Origin: Salinicoccus halitifaciens
GTDB lineage: Bacteria; Bacillota; Bacilli; Staphylococcales; Salinicoccaceae
Reading direction: 5' to 3'
DNA: 64,000 nt
Assembly (NCBI RefSeq): GCF_021026095.1
Contig: NZ_JAJNCU010000002.1
Span: 328,709 to 392,708 of the forward strand
The position numbers were made by a program, and so were the translations under genes. This document shows, in pieces, positions 51,578-61,583 of the stretch (the first letter of the stretch is position 1; each line of letters opens with the position of its first letter). A model generated the notes under the pieces. The model saw only the letters and a program-made list of their open reading frames with translations. It searched no databases and was not told where the DNA came from.

Positions 51578-52457
51578 AATGCATCATCCTGTCCGTGAAT
51601 GAGGAGAATTCATCTTTCAGACGGCTGTACCATGCCTCCGCAAAAGGTTTTGCGCTTTCTGCAGGGATGCTTGCATACAGGGGCTGCCTGATGTTCAGAT
51701 GCTCCAGATTATGGACGGTGAACTTCGGATAGTTATATTTCAACATCCTGCATTCCTCATGGGTGAGTACGGCGATGTAGGGGTGATGGATGAGGAGGTG
51801 TTGTACGATGGCCGGGTCGTTCACATTCAGGATGGAAGCATTTTTGAAATGTTTCTTCATATCCAGAAGGGGATCCATCACAAGCAGGGGGAAATCCTCA
51901 AGTTCGTTCATGGACGCTTTTACGGGCAGATTCACTTTGCCGCTTTCCTTGAATATATAATAGTAGTTTTGGTCAAAAAGCAGTGCACTCCTGATGCTTT
52001 CACCATGGAATCTCTCCGTTGAAATCGCGATGTCCAGGGAGCCGTCATTCAGCTTCTCTTCTATCACATCTTCATCGAGCGTTTCAATATTGAAATCAAT
52101 ATCGGAGTGTTCCCCGAGTATGCTCTGGAACGTGTGCAGAATTTTAGAAGTCATATCGGATTTGGTGACATGGATATTCAGCGACTGCCTGCTTTTCATT
52201 TTATTCTCAGAAATCTTCTCCCTCGTTCTGTCCACCGCTTCAAGAATCTTTAAGGCATCTTCATAAAATTCCCTCCCGTCTTCAGTCAGGGTGATATTCC
52301 TGCCTTCCCGCCTGAACAGCTTGATGCCGAGGTCACTTTCAAGCAGGCCGATCTGCCTGGACAGTGCGGATTGCGCGACATTCAGCACTGCTGCAGCTTC
52401 CGTCATATGCTGCAGCCGGGCGGTCTCGGTAAAATAAACCAATTGTCTGATCTCCAT
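51576..52457 (-). CDS. gltC: LysR-family regulator of glutamate synthase
   Basis: About 293 residues. N-terminal HTH (EIRQLVYFTETARLQHMTEAAAVLNVAQSALSRQIGLLESDLGIKLFRREGRNITLTEDG) and a periplasmic-binding-like effector domain. Divergent from gltB, as gltC is in Bacillus and Staphylococcus, so it should activate gltBD when glutamate is needed. Start: ATG 52457 or TTG 52466; the ATG gives the usual MEIRQL. The effector domain is more divergent than the HTH. Confidence 0.9.
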   Translation of the reverse strand: MEIRQLVYFTETARLQHMTEAAAVLNVAQSALSRQIGLLESDLGIKLFRREGRNITLTEDGREFYEDALKILEAVDRTREKISENKMKSRQSLNIHVTKSDMTSKILHTFQSILGEHSDIDFNIETLDEDVIEEKLNDGSLDIAISTERFHGESIRSALLFDQNYYYIFKESGKVNLPVKASMNELEDFPLLVMDPLLDMKKHFKNASILNVNDPAIVQHLLIHHPYIAVLTHEECRMLKYNYPKFTVHNLEHLNIRQPLYASIPAESAKPFAEAWYSRLKDEFSSFTDRMMH

Positions 52458-52480
52458 AAAATCCAACCCATCTCATTTTG

Positions 52481-52504
52481 ATATCAATATTATATCATTG
52501 ATAT
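52481..52504. promoter_or_regulatory. Candidate GltC operator
   Basis: ATATCAAT and ATTGATAT, perfect inverted arms with an 8-base spacer, in the gltC-gltB divergent region; contains the LysR-type T-N11-A pattern. It lies 70 to 93 bases before the gltB start and just upstream of the gltC start. Confidence 0.6.
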
Positions 52505-52573
52505 ATTGATTGTATAGAAATATCCGTGGATAATAATGACTTATAGAAATATTCTGAATCAGAGGTGACACGG

Positions 52574-55500
52574 ATGAGCTTATTCCAAAAAGTGAAGCAG
52601 CACGGCCTGTACGACGCGAGAAATGAACATGATGCCTGCGGCATCGGATTTTATGCAAATATGGACAATAAAAGGTCTCACGACATAGTACTGAAATCAT
52701 TGGAGATGCTGGTCAGGCTCGACCACAGGGGCGGCATCGGTTCCGACGGCATGACGGGGGACGGTGCGGGCATCATGACGGAAATCCCGCATGACCTTTT
52801 GAAGTCGGAATATCCGGAGCTTCCGGATTTCGGACGTTACTCGGTCGGGATGTATATGGTTGATCACAGTGCATCCCTTGATGAATTCAAGGAGACGGTG
52901 CGCGGGACGGTCGCCGGGGAGGGCCACGAGCTGATCGCGTTCCGGGATGTGCCTGTGGACGCATCCGCAGTTGCGGATGTGGTCAGCGAAGCGATGCCAC
53001 AGTTCATCCAGGTGATCACAGACTGCCATGAAGCGCTCGATTTATACTTCTTAAGGAAGATGATCGAGCAGGACCTCGACAGCCGCCTGGTGGAACATTA
53101 TGTCTCTTCCTTCTCGAATGAGACCATCGTCTACAAGGGCTGGCTCAGGGCTGCGCAGATCAAGACTTTTTATGTCGACCTCAGCAATCCAGAATACGTT
53201 TCAAAATTCGGTTCGGTCCACTCGAGGTTCAGCACGAACACTTTCCCGAGCTGGGCGCGTGCCCATCCGAACAGGCTGCTGATGCATAACGGTGAGATCA
53301 ACACGATCAAAGGTAATGCCAACTGGATGCGCGCACGCACCAGGCAGTGGCTCGCAGATGTCTACGGTGAAAAGGGTGAAAGGATATCTGAAATCATCGA
53401 TGAGAGCGGCAGTGATTCCGCGATCGTCGACAACGTGCTGGAATTCCTGAGCCTTGTCATGCCGCCGGAGGAAGCGGCGATGATCATGATACCGGAGCCG
53501 TGGAAATATCAGGATTTCGATGATCCTGCAGTGAAGGATTTTTATGAATTCCACAGCTACATCATGGAGCCGTGGGATGGCCCGACGATGATCAGCTTCT
53601 GCGACAATCATAAAATCGGGGCGCTTACAGACCGCAACGGCCTGAGACCCGGCAGGTATTACGTCACCGATGAAAATGAAATCATCTACTCTTCAGAAGT
53701 CGGCGTCATCGATGTTGATGAAGACCATATCATATATAAAGGACAGCTCAGCCCGGGTAAACTGCTGCTTGTGGATTTCGATTCATCAAGGATCATAGAA
53801 AATGATGAACTGAAAGCGGCGATCGCAGCCAAAAGGCCGTACGGCAAATGGCTCGCCGGGAGGAAGGCGGAAGAGCCGCAAACATCCGATGCCGAAAGCA
53901 CGCCGGTAGATAAGGCACAGCTTGAGCGCATCCTGATACGTTTCGGCTACACGAAGGAAGATATTGAGAAATACATGCTGCCTTTGCAGCGTGAGGGAAA
54001 AGATCCGGTCGGGGCGATGGGATTCGATATGCCGCTTGCATTTTTATCGGCCAGGCCGAAATTGCTGTTCGACTATTTCAAGCAGCATTTTGCCCAGGTG
54101 ACGAATCCGCCGCTTGATTCCTACAGGGAAAAAGTGGTGACGAGTGAAATCACCTATCTTGGCGGAGAAGGGCACCTCATACGGCCCGGGGAGGATGTAC
54201 TGAAACGGGTGCAGCTGGAATCACCGGTGATTCATGAGCGTGTGTATGACCGGTCGGACGTCAAAGCACTCGGTGTGAAGAAGATCGACATCACATATAA
54301 CGGTTCGCTTGAAAAGGCGCTGGAGAATCTGATGAAGGAGGCGGTGATGGTCGCGGCGCACCATGGGGTCATCGTACTGACCGATGAATTGGTGCTCGAG
54401 GATGAGGCGCTTTACGTCATGCCCTCACTGCTCGTCACCAGTGCCGTGCACCAGGCTCTGATAAAGGCGGATAAGAGGACGGGGACGAGCATCGTCATCA
54501 AGTCTGGGGAAGTCCGTGAAGTCCATCATGTGGCAGCCCTGATCGGCTTCGGTGCCAATGCGGTCGAGCCGTACATCGCCCAAGAGACAATCAGGGCTGC
54601 AGGCGGTGCAGAAGCGGCGGACGATTACAATAAAGGACTCACCGCAGGACTCATCAAAGTCATGGCCAAGATGGGCATCTCCACCGTGCAGAGCTACCAT
54701 GGTGCACAGATATTTGAAGCGGTGGGCATCTCCCGTGATGTGATGGAGAAATACTTCGGCGGCGCCGCTTCCAAAATAGGAGGTGCCTCCATAGAGGATA
54801 TCGACAGGAACACGAAGGAGATGCAAGACGTGAGCCTGGAATACCTCGAGTCCGGCAGCAGGTTCCAGTGGAGGCAGCAGGGCGAACACCACGTCATCAA
54901 CCCGACTTCGATCAGGCTGCTGCGTGAAGCGTGCATGACCGGGGACCGGGAAAAATATGAGGAGTATAAAAACTACATGAATGAAGGCCATCATTCGAGC
55001 ATCCGGCATTTATTGAAATTCAAAAACAAAAGGGCAATCGCGATCGAGAAGGTCGAGCCTGCTGAAAATATAGTCAGGCGCTTCAAGACCGGGGCGATGA
55101 GTTACGGCTCATTGTCGGAAGAGGCACACCGGACGCTCGCCGAAGCGATGAACAGGATCGGCGGCAGATCCAACAGCGGCGAGGGCGGGGAGAACCCGAA
55201 CCGCTTCGGGGTGGATAAGGACGGGAAAAATTACAACAGTGCGATCAAACAGGTCGCATCCGGACGTTTTGGGGTAAACAGTGAATATTTGAACAGTGCG
55301 GAAGAAATTCAGATTAAAGTGGCCCAGGGCGCAAAGCCGGGCGAAGGTGGACAGCTGCCGGGTGAGAAAGTGTACCCTTGGATTGCAGAGACGAGGAATT
55401 CAACTCCGGGGGTGGGGCTGATTTCACCGCCGCCGCATCACGATATTTACAGTATTGAGGATTTGGCGCAGCTGATACATGACTTGAAGAATGCGAACAG

Positions 55501-57037
55501 GAAAGCCGATATTTCGGTGAAACTCGTGGCAAAAGACGGGGTCGGCACGATTGCTGCAGGCGTGGCCAAGGCATATGCCGATAAAATCGTCATCAGCGGA
55601 TTCGACGGCGGCACAGGTGCTTCGCCGCTTACAAGCATCCAGCATACCGGCCTCCCGTGGGAACTCGGCCTTGCCGAGGCGCATCAGACTTTGATGCTGA
55701 ACGGGCTGCGCTCCAGGGTGACGCTTGAAACCGACGGCAAGCTGATGACCGGACGGGATGTGGCAATAGCTGCGGCACTCGGGGCGGAAGAGTATGCATT
55801 TGCGACGGCCCCGCTCGTGGTGATGGGCTGCATTATGATGAGGGTGTGCCATAAAGATACATGCCCTGTGGGAATCGCCACCCAGAACGGTGAGCTGCGC
55901 AAATTATTTGAAGGCAAGGCTGACCACGTCGTCAATTTCATGAATTTCATCGCTGAAGATATCAGGGGGATATTAAGTGAACTCGGCCTCCAGACAATGG
56001 ATGAACTGGTCGGGGCCGTGGAACTCTTGGAGGTGGATCACGCAAAAGCCGCCCGCCACCGCATGAGCGACCTCGATCTTGAGCCGCTGCTCACCCATAT
56101 CGAAGGCGACAGGATTAAAAAGATCAGCCAGAAACATCCATTCGAACATTCGCTTGATGAAGGAATGATCCTGCCGGAGTTCGGGGACAGCCTGGATGAA
56201 GGCGCGTCATTTGAAGCGGCATATCAGGTGACGAACAGACACAGGGACATCGGGACAAGGCTCGGCAGTGAAATCACTGCAAGGTTCGGTCTCGGCGGAC
56301 TTGAGCACGACCATTATACGGTGAATACGACCGGCCACGGCGGCCAGAGCTACGGGGCATTCATCCCGGAAGCCCTGACGCTGCACCATACCGGTGACTT
56401 GAACGATTATGTCGGGAAAGGCCTGTCCGGCGGGCGGATCACCGTGACTGCACCGAACACGGGCCGCAGCCATGAAATCATCGTCGGCAACGTCTGCCTG
56501 TACGGGGCCACAGGTGGCCAGATGTTCATAAACGGCAGGGCGGGTGAACGTTTTGCTGTAAGGAACAGCGGTGCGGAAGTCGTCGTCGAGGGCATCGGTG
56601 ACCACGGGCTTGAATATATGACCGGCGGACGTGTGGTGATCCTCGGTGATACAGGCAAGAACTTTGCTGCCGGCATGAGCGGCGGTATCGCCTATATCAT
56701 CAACAACCGTCCAATAGGTGAAAACATGGTCGGGATGAACACCGAAACAATCGAAGTGAGTCATGTGGATGACGCCGATGAGATTTCCGAGGTGAAGAAT
56801 CTTTTATTTGCACATCTTTACTTCACGGACAGCCATAAGGCGAAAAGGGCGTTGGATGACCTGGAGGCGGGAACCGTCCGCATCATCAAAGTCATCCCGT
56901 CTGAATACAAGGCGATGCAGCAGAAGATTCGTCACGGCATCAACATGAAAGATTCAAAAGAGGACGCTGAACTGAATGCATTTTACGGCAGGACAATCAT
57001 CGCCGCAGATGATGCGGAGAAGATGAACATTTATTAA
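52574..57037 (+). CDS. gltB: Glutamate synthase (NADPH), large subunit
   Basis: 1487 residues. Cys22 (DACGIGF), exposed after removal of a 21-residue propeptide, is the glutaminase nucleophile. Then come the central domain, the FMN-binding synthase domain (FKTGAMSYGSLSEEAHRTLAEAMNRIGGRSNSGEGGE, ending in GGTGASP), the 3Fe-4S cysteines (CHKDTCPVGIAT) and the C-terminal beta-helix (GGRITVTAPNTG, GATGGQMFINGRAGERF). It transfers the amide N of Gln to 2-oxoglutarate. Start 52574 follows AGAGGTG. Upstream TTG/GTG codons lie in the leader. Coupled to gltD by 15 bases. Confidence 0.97.
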   Translation: MSLFQKVKQHGLYDARNEHDACGIGFYANMDNKRSHDIVLKSLEMLVRLDHRGGIGSDGMTGDGAGIMTEIPHDLLKSEYPELPDFGRYSVGMYMVDHSASLDEFKETVRGTVAGEGHELIAFRDVPVDASAVADVVSEAMPQFIQVITDCHEALDLYFLRKMIEQDLDSRLVEHYVSSFSNETIVYKGWLRAAQIKTFYVDLSNPEYVSKFGSVHSRFSTNTFPSWARAHPNRLLMHNGEINTIKGNANWMRARTRQWLADVYGEKGERISEIIDESGSDSAIVDNVLEFLSLVMPPEEAAMIMIPEPWKYQDFDDPAVKDFYEFHSYIMEPWDGPTMISFCDNHKIGALTDRNGLRPGRYYVTDENEIIYSSEVGVIDVDEDHIIYKGQLSPGKLLLVDFDSSRIIENDELKAAIAAKRPYGKWLAGRKAEEPQTSDAESTPVDKAQLERILIRFGYTKEDIEKYMLPLQREGKDPVGAMGFDMPLAFLSARPKLLFDYFKQHFAQVTNPPLDSYREKVVTSEITYLGGEGHLIRPGEDVLKRVQLESPVIHERVYDRSDVKALGVKKIDITYNGSLEKALENLMKEAVMVAAHHGVIVLTDELVLEDEALYVMPSLLVTSAVHQALIKADKRTGTSIVIKSGEVREVHHVAALIGFGANAVEPYIAQETIRAAGGAEAADDYNKGLTAGLIKVMAKMGISTVQSYHGAQIFEAVGISRDVMEKYFGGAASKIGGASIEDIDRNTKEMQDVSLEYLESGSRFQWRQQGEHHVINPTSIRLLREACMTGDREKYEEYKNYMNEGHHSSIRHLLKFKNKRAIAIEKVEPAENIVRRFKTGAMSYGSLSEEAHRTLAEAMNRIGGRSNSGEGGENPNRFGVDKDGKNYNSAIKQVASGRFGVNSEYLNSAEEIQIKVAQGAKPGEGGQLPGEKVYPWIAETRNSTPGVGLISPPPHHDIYSIEDLAQLIHDLKNANRKADISVKLVAKDGVGTIAAGVAKAYADKIVISGFDGGTGASPLTSIQHTGLPWELGLAEAHQTLMLNGLRSRVTLETDGKLMTGRDVAIAAALGAEEYAFATAPLVVMGCIMMRVCHKDTCPVGIATQNGELRKLFEGKADHVVNFMNFIAEDIRGILSELGLQTMDELVGAVELLEVDHAKAARHRMSDLDLEPLLTHIEGDRIKKISQKHPFEHSLDEGMILPEFGDSLDEGASFEAAYQVTNRHRDIGTRLGSEITARFGLGGLEHDHYTVNTTGHGGQSYGAFIPEALTLHHTGDLNDYVGKGLSGGRITVTAPNTGRSHEIIVGNVCLYGATGGQMFINGRAGERFAVRNSGAEVVVEGIGDHGLEYMTGGRVVILGDTGKNFAAGMSGGIAYIINNRPIGENMVGMNTETIEVSHVDDADEISEVKNLLFAHLYFTDSHKAKRALDDLEAGTVRIIKVIPSEYKAMQQKIRHGINMKDSKEDAELNAFYGRTIIAADDAEKMNIY

Positions 57038-57052
57038 GGAAGGGGACGGCAT

Positions 57053-58519
57053 ATGGGTGAATTCAAGGGATTTTTGAAATATGGCCGTAAAAACCAAAGC
57101 GAGGACGATCTGAAGGAAAGGATCAATCACCATGATGCCTACCAGCACCGGTTCTGCAATGATGATGCATCGGAACAGGGTGCAAGGTGCATGGACTGCG
57201 GGACCCCTTTCTGCCAGACAGGATCGAGTGTCGGGAAGGAGACGGTCGGCTGCCCGATCGGGAATTATATACCGGAGTGGAATGACCTTGTCTATAAGGG
57301 GGATTTCAAGGAAGCGTTCAGGAGGTTGTCCGAAACGAACAACTTTCCTGAATTCACCGGAACGGTATGTCCCGCGCCGTGCGAATCCTCATGTGTGCTG
57401 TCGATCAACGGAGACCCCGTCGCAATCAAGGGCATCGAAAGGACGATCATCGATGAGGCATATGAAGAGAACTGGGTGAAGCCGAGAATCCCGAAGCACA
57501 GGCTGGATACTAAAATTGCAGTGATCGGCAGCGGCCCGGCGGGGCTGACGGCAGCGGATGAGCTGAACTCCTGGGGGCATCACGTCGATGTGTTCGAGCG
57601 TGATCAGAAGCCCGGCGGCCTGCTCATGTACGGCATACCGAACATGAAGCTGGATAAGGGGATGGTGGACCGGAGGATACGCCTCATGGAGGAAGCCGGG
57701 ATCAATTTCAAGTGCGGAATCGATGTCGGGAAGGACATCGGTTTTGATGAACTGGATGCCGGGTATGACGCGATCATCATCGCCACAGGTGCAAGGAAGC
57801 AGCGTGATCTGAGGCTGGAAGGCCGGCAGTCGAAGGACATCCGTCCTGCAATGGATTATTTGACCGAGCAGACGAAATATCAGCTCGGTGAGCTGGAAGA
57901 GACGACGATTTCAGCCGAGGGCAAGCATGTGGTCGTCATCGGCGGCGGTGATACTGGAGCCGACTGTGTCGCCATGGCACTCAGGGAAGGCTGCAAATCG
58001 GTGTTCCAGCTGAATAAATACGACCGCCTGCCTGATGAGGTGGAAGGGAATCCGTTCTGGCCGCTTGAGAAAAAGACGTTCAAACTGGATTATGCCCATG
58101 CCGAGTATCAGGCGAAATACGGTGTCGAACCGAGGGCATACGGCGTCCAGACGATGGGTTACGATGTCGATATGCTCGGCGGGCTGAAGGGTCTGAAGAC
58201 ACAGGTGCTGCCCCAGAAGTCGCTGGAAGGCATGACGATGGAAGATCAGGAAAGGTATTTCAAAGCCGACCTGATTTTATTGTCCATCGGATTTGAAGGT
58301 GTCGAGAGCGCCCTGCCCAAAGCATTCGGTATCCATATGGAGAACAACCGGATCGCGGCCGATGAGGAAACCTACAGGACGAACCGTGAAAATGTGTTTG
58401 CTGCAGGTGATGCAAGACGCGGAGCCAGCCTGGTCGTCTGGGCCATCAAAGAGGGCCGGGGCGTCGCAAAAGCGGCCCACAGGCATGCAGTTAAAAATGT
58501 GTTCCATAGTAACTCCTAA
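57053..58519 (+). CDS. gltD: Glutamate synthase (NADPH), small subunit
   Basis: 488 residues. N-terminal 4Fe-4S cysteines (ARCMDCGTPFCQ, GCPIGNYIPEW, VCPAPCESSC), the FAD site VIGSGPAGLTAADEL, and the NADPH site VVIGGGDTGADCVAMALREG, ending in ENVFAAGDARRGASLVVWAIKEG. It takes electrons from NADPH and passes them to GltB. AAGGAAGGGG precedes the ATG. A very strong palindromic hairpin follows. Confidence 0.96.
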   Translation: MGEFKGFLKYGRKNQSEDDLKERINHHDAYQHRFCNDDASEQGARCMDCGTPFCQTGSSVGKETVGCPIGNYIPEWNDLVYKGDFKEAFRRLSETNNFPEFTGTVCPAPCESSCVLSINGDPVAIKGIERTIIDEAYEENWVKPRIPKHRLDTKIAVIGSGPAGLTAADELNSWGHHVDVFERDQKPGGLLMYGIPNMKLDKGMVDRRIRLMEEAGINFKCGIDVGKDIGFDELDAGYDAIIIATGARKQRDLRLEGRQSKDIRPAMDYLTEQTKYQLGELEETTISAEGKHVVVIGGGDTGADCVAMALREGCKSVFQLNKYDRLPDEVEGNPFWPLEKKTFKLDYAHAEYQAKYGVEPRAYGVQTMGYDVDMLGGLKGLKTQVLPQKSLEGMTMEDQERYFKADLILLSIGFEGVESALPKAFGIHMENNRIAADEETYRTNRENVFAAGDARRGASLVVWAIKEGRGVAKAAHRHAVKNVFHSNS

Positions 58520-58526
58520 TATAGAT

Positions 58527-58558
58527 GAAGCACCCCCGGGGATCCCCGGGGGTGCTTC
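58527..58558. terminator. 32-base perfect palindrome after gltD
   Basis: GAAGCACCCCCGGGG and its exact complement meet at an AT centre, giving a 16-bp GC-rich stem with no spare loop. No T-run follows directly in either direction (GTGTCTTAT on the right). It lies between convergent gltD and the exporter-like gene. Confidence 0.65.
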
Positions 58559-58568
58559 GTGTCTTATA

Positions 58569-59684
58569 TCATATATCCAGCGTCTCATCCTGGATGTCGA
58601 TCTTGTTTTTCTCGGAATGGAACCTGAAGAAGCTGTCCGTCAGACGGTTGATGCGCTCAAGCGAGTTTGCATATTCGTACAGCGAGGAAAGGATTTCCAT
58701 AATGCTTGTATACTGCATCTTTTCTTCCTCGGTTTCAGCTTCATTATAATGTCTGATGAAATCATCCATCAGAGTCGTCTCATACAGGTCTTCATGTATG
58801 CCGCCTTCGTTCGGGACATTTGCCTTGATCTTCTCGGTGAACTTCATGAAGATCTGTTCATGGAAAGTCATCAGATATTCAAGCTCGAACCGTATCCTGT
58901 TCTGAAAATCCTCATCCAGATGGTTGTAGTCATTCTCAAAACGGTTGAATTTGCGGAGGAGTTCAAACGCGCGCCGTGTTGAGGAGATCAGATGTTTGAA
59001 CAAAATCTTCCTTCTGGCGTCGGCGAAGCGGTCTTTCCTGAAAAACGACCGTTCCTCCCTGTACCACAAATACATCGTTTCAAGCTTGACGACCCGCTCC
59101 CTGAGCGATTCGATGTCTTTTTTGACGATCTGGAATTCGCTGATGCTGCTGAGCTCAAGGCGGATATATTTGAAGATATCCGTCGTGATGTTGAAGCAGT
59201 TGTGGTACATCTTCGTTTCATATCTCGGCGGGATGAATACGAGGTTGATCAGCAGTGAAGAGAGCACCCCGATCATCACAAGCGCAAACCTTATACCTGC
59301 AGCCTCAAGGAAAGCGAGCGTCGATGCATCTTCTTCAAGGATCTGCGGTGCATCCATGACAGCGATCACCGTGACGACTGCAAGTGTGGATACACTCTGC
59401 AGATTGAAGAACAGCAGTGTGGCCAGCACCAGCACCACGGTCAGGCCGATGACGATGATGTTGTTGCCGAATAATAAAACCATTATAATCGCTGCGATCG
59501 CACCGATCCCATTACCCTGAAACTGCTCCCAAGTCTTCATCGCAGAACGGTGGACGTTCGGCTGGAGTGCAAATACTGCTGCGATGCCTGCAATCAGGCT
59601 CGGGCCAAGGCCTAAGAGATGGGTGATGAATAGTGTAAGTACAACTGTTAATCCTGTTTTAAGTACCCGAGCGCCAAAACGCAT
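58569..59684 (-). CDS. Aromatic acid exporter-like protein (UPF0421/DUF939 family)
   Basis: 371 residues. About six helices in residues 5-150 (RVLKTGLTVVLTLFITHLLGL, IAAVFALQPNVHRSAMKTWEQFQGNGIGAI) belong to the ArAE_1/FUSC-type fold; residues 160-371 are a soluble, mostly helical cytoplasmic domain. The family occurs in staphylococci near hemL, as here, but its substrate is not known. AGGAGAT precedes the ATG. It follows hemL on the same strand by 11 bases, so probably co-transcribed. Confidence 0.85.
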   Translation of the reverse strand: MRFGARVLKTGLTVVLTLFITHLLGLGPSLIAGIAAVFALQPNVHRSAMKTWEQFQGNGIGAIAAIIMVLLFGNNIIVIGLTVVLVLATLLFFNLQSVSTLAVVTVIAVMDAPQILEEDASTLAFLEAAGIRFALVMIGVLSSLLINLVFIPPRYETKMYHNCFNITTDIFKYIRLELSSISEFQIVKKDIESLRERVVKLETMYLWYREERSFFRKDRFADARRKILFKHLISSTRRAFELLRKFNRFENDYNHLDEDFQNRIRFELEYLMTFHEQIFMKFTEKIKANVPNEGGIHEDLYETTLMDDFIRHYNEAETEEEKMQYTSIMEILSSLYEYANSLERINRLTDSFFRFHSEKNKIDIQDETLDI

Positions 59685-59695
59685 GGCACCATCTC

Positions 59696-60988
59696 CTAAA
59701 AGTCATTTTTGAAAACATCCTCCACAACAGCCAGGGTATCCTCTATATCCTCATCCGTGTGGGCGGTGGTCAGGAACCACGCCTCATATTTGGATGGTGC
59801 GATATTCACACCGCGGCTGATCAGCCCTCTGAAGAATTTCGCGAACATTTCCCCGTCCGTATCTTCTGCAGCCTGATAGTTGGTCACTTTCTCAGTGGTG
59901 AAGAAAATCGTGAGTGCCCCGACCAGGCGGCTCGTATTCGCCTCGATGCCGTACTTTTCAATGAGTGCATTGATGCCTTCTTCGAGCTTTCTGCCCAACC
60001 GGTCAAGTTCTGTATACACATTCGGTTTCTCAAGCACTTCAAGGCATGCAAGACCTGCAGCCATGGAGAGCGGGTTTCCCGCCATCGTCCCCGCCTGGTA
60101 TGCAGGTCCGAGCGGCGCGACACTTTCCATGATATCCTGTCTGCCGCCGTACGCACCGATCGGCGTGCCGCCGCCGATGATTTTGCCCATTGCTGTCAGG
60201 TCGGGGTAGACGCCGAGTAAATCCTGGGCGCCGCCGTACATGAATCTGAATGCGGTAATCACTTCGTCATATATGACGAGCGAGCCGTTGGCATGCGCGA
60301 TTTCATTGATTTCTTCGAGGAATCCTTCAAAAGGCTCCACAATGCCGAAGTTTCCGACGATTGGTTCGACCATCATTGCAGCCACTTCATCTCCGAAGTG
60401 TGCGATGGCTTCTTTCAAAGATTCGATATCGTTGAAGGGCACGGTGATCATATCCTGTGCGACACCTTCAGGCACGCCGGCGGAATCCGGTGAACCGAGC
60501 TGTGCGGGACCGCTGCCCGCCGCAACGAGTACAAGATCGGAGTGGCCGTGGTAGCAGCCTTCAAATTTGATGATCTTGTTCCTGTTCGTATAAGCCCTTG
60601 CCACCCGGATCGTCGTCATCACGGCTTCTGTGCCGGAGTTCACGAAACGGATCTTTTCCAGTGCCGGCATGGCCTGGCGGATTTTATTCGCAAAATTTAT
60701 CTCGAGTTTTGTCGGCGTGCCGTATAAAATGCCCCGGGAACTCTGTTCGACGATCGCTTCATGTATGCGGGGATGGGCATGACCGGTGATGATCGGACCG
60801 TATGCACTCAGGAAGTCGATGTACCGATTGCCGTCCACATCATAGAAGTAGGCACCGTCCGCACGGTCCATCACGACCGGTGCGCCGCCGCCGACAGCTT
60901 TATATGAACGTGAGGGGGAATTGACACCTCCAAGTATGACATCTTCAGCTTCTTTCTGTAATGCTTCTGAGTTCTTGTGTGTAAACAT
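59696..60988 (-). CDS. hemL: Glutamate-1-semialdehyde 2,1-aminomutase
   Basis: 430 residues of the class III aminotransferase fold. [15 protein letters not shown] at the start, [25 protein letters not shown] and [16 protein letters not shown], with Lys for PLP in the last one, are GSAM-specific. It makes 5-aminolevulinate for haem. Staphylococci have two copies; this one sits beside bcp and perR, the place of the second copy (gsaB). AGAGGAT precedes the ATG. Confidence 0.95.
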   Translation of the reverse strand: MFTHKNSEALQKEAEDVILGGVNSPSRSYKAVGGGAPVVMDRADGAYFYDVDGNRYIDFLSAYGPIITGHAHPRIHEAIVEQSSRGILYGTPTKLEINFANKIRQAMPALEKIRFVNSGTEAVMTTIRVARAYTNRNKIIKFEGCYHGHSDLVLVAAGSGPAQLGSPDSAGVPEGVAQDMITVPFNDIESLKEAIAHFGDEVAAMMVEPIVGNFGIVEPFEGFLEEINEIAHANGSLVIYDEVITAFRFMYGGAQDLLGVYPDLTAMGKIIGGGTPIGAYGGRQDIMESVAPLGPAYQAGTMAGNPLSMAAGLACLEVLEKPNVYTELDRLGRKLEEGINALIEKYGIEANTSRLVGALTIFFTTEKVTNYQAAEDTDGEMFAKFFRGLISRGVNIAPSKYEAWFLTTAHTDEDIEDTLAVVEDVFKNDF

Positions 60989-61132
60989 ATTTTCATCCTC
61001 TTAATATCGATTTGTTCATTAGATATAATAACATAAACAGTGTATGCTTTTAAGGGAATCGGAAGTTCTTGAGTGATAAAGAGATGTTTTGTATCATTAA
61101 TGTAAGTTAAATATATGGAGGCGTGTTTCATT

Positions 61133-61579
61133 ATGGAGAAATTCCCTGAATTCAAGCTTGAAAACCAGAATGGTGAAATTGTTTCAAATGAGGATCTTAA
61201 AAATACGACTGTGATCTACTTCTATCCGAAAGATAATACTCCGGGATGCACGACACAGGCGAACGACCTGAAAGATATCATGGATGAACTGAAAAATATG
61301 GATGTCACGGTATACGGCGTGAGCGGAGATTCAAAAAAGAAGCACCAGAACTTCATCGAAAAGAATGATCTGAACTTCGACCTGCTCGTGGATGAGAATT
61401 TCGAGCTGGCCAAAGAACTCGATGTGTACCGTCTGAAGAAAGCGTTCGGCAAGGAATCGATGGGCATCGTCCGCACCACGTTCGTCGTGGACGAAAACAG
61501 CAACATATTAAAACGGATGGATAATGTAAAGGCGAAGACGCATGCCGAAGACTTGAAGGCATTTTTAGAAGAGGTATAA
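61133..61579 (+). CDS. bcp: Bcp/PrxQ-type thiol peroxidase
   Basis: 148 residues. Peroxidatic Cys in YPKDNTPGCTTQANDLKD. The second Cys five residues later, used as resolving Cys in many Bcp proteins (CTxEAC), is Asn here, and the protein has no other Cys, so it must work as a one-Cys enzyme with an external thiol. It reduces peroxides. Start 61133 follows GGAGGCG; an ATG at 61115 is part of that site. Neighbours hemL, hydroxyacid dehydrogenase and perR match the staphylococcal order. Confidence 0.93.
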   Translation: MEKFPEFKLENQNGEIVSNEDLKNTTVIYFYPKDNTPGCTTQANDLKDIMDELKNMDVTVYGVSGDSKKKHQNFIEKNDLNFDLLVDENFELAKELDVYRLKKAFGKESMGIVRTTFVVDENSNILKRMDNVKAKTHAEDLKAFLEEV

Positions 61580-61583
61580 GTGC

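Noticed and set aside
61022..61036. PerR-box-like sequence ATATAATAACATAAA between hemL and bcp
   Set aside because: The left half fits TTATAAT but the right half has several mismatches, so it is not reported as a site, although bcp is a reasonable PerR target.
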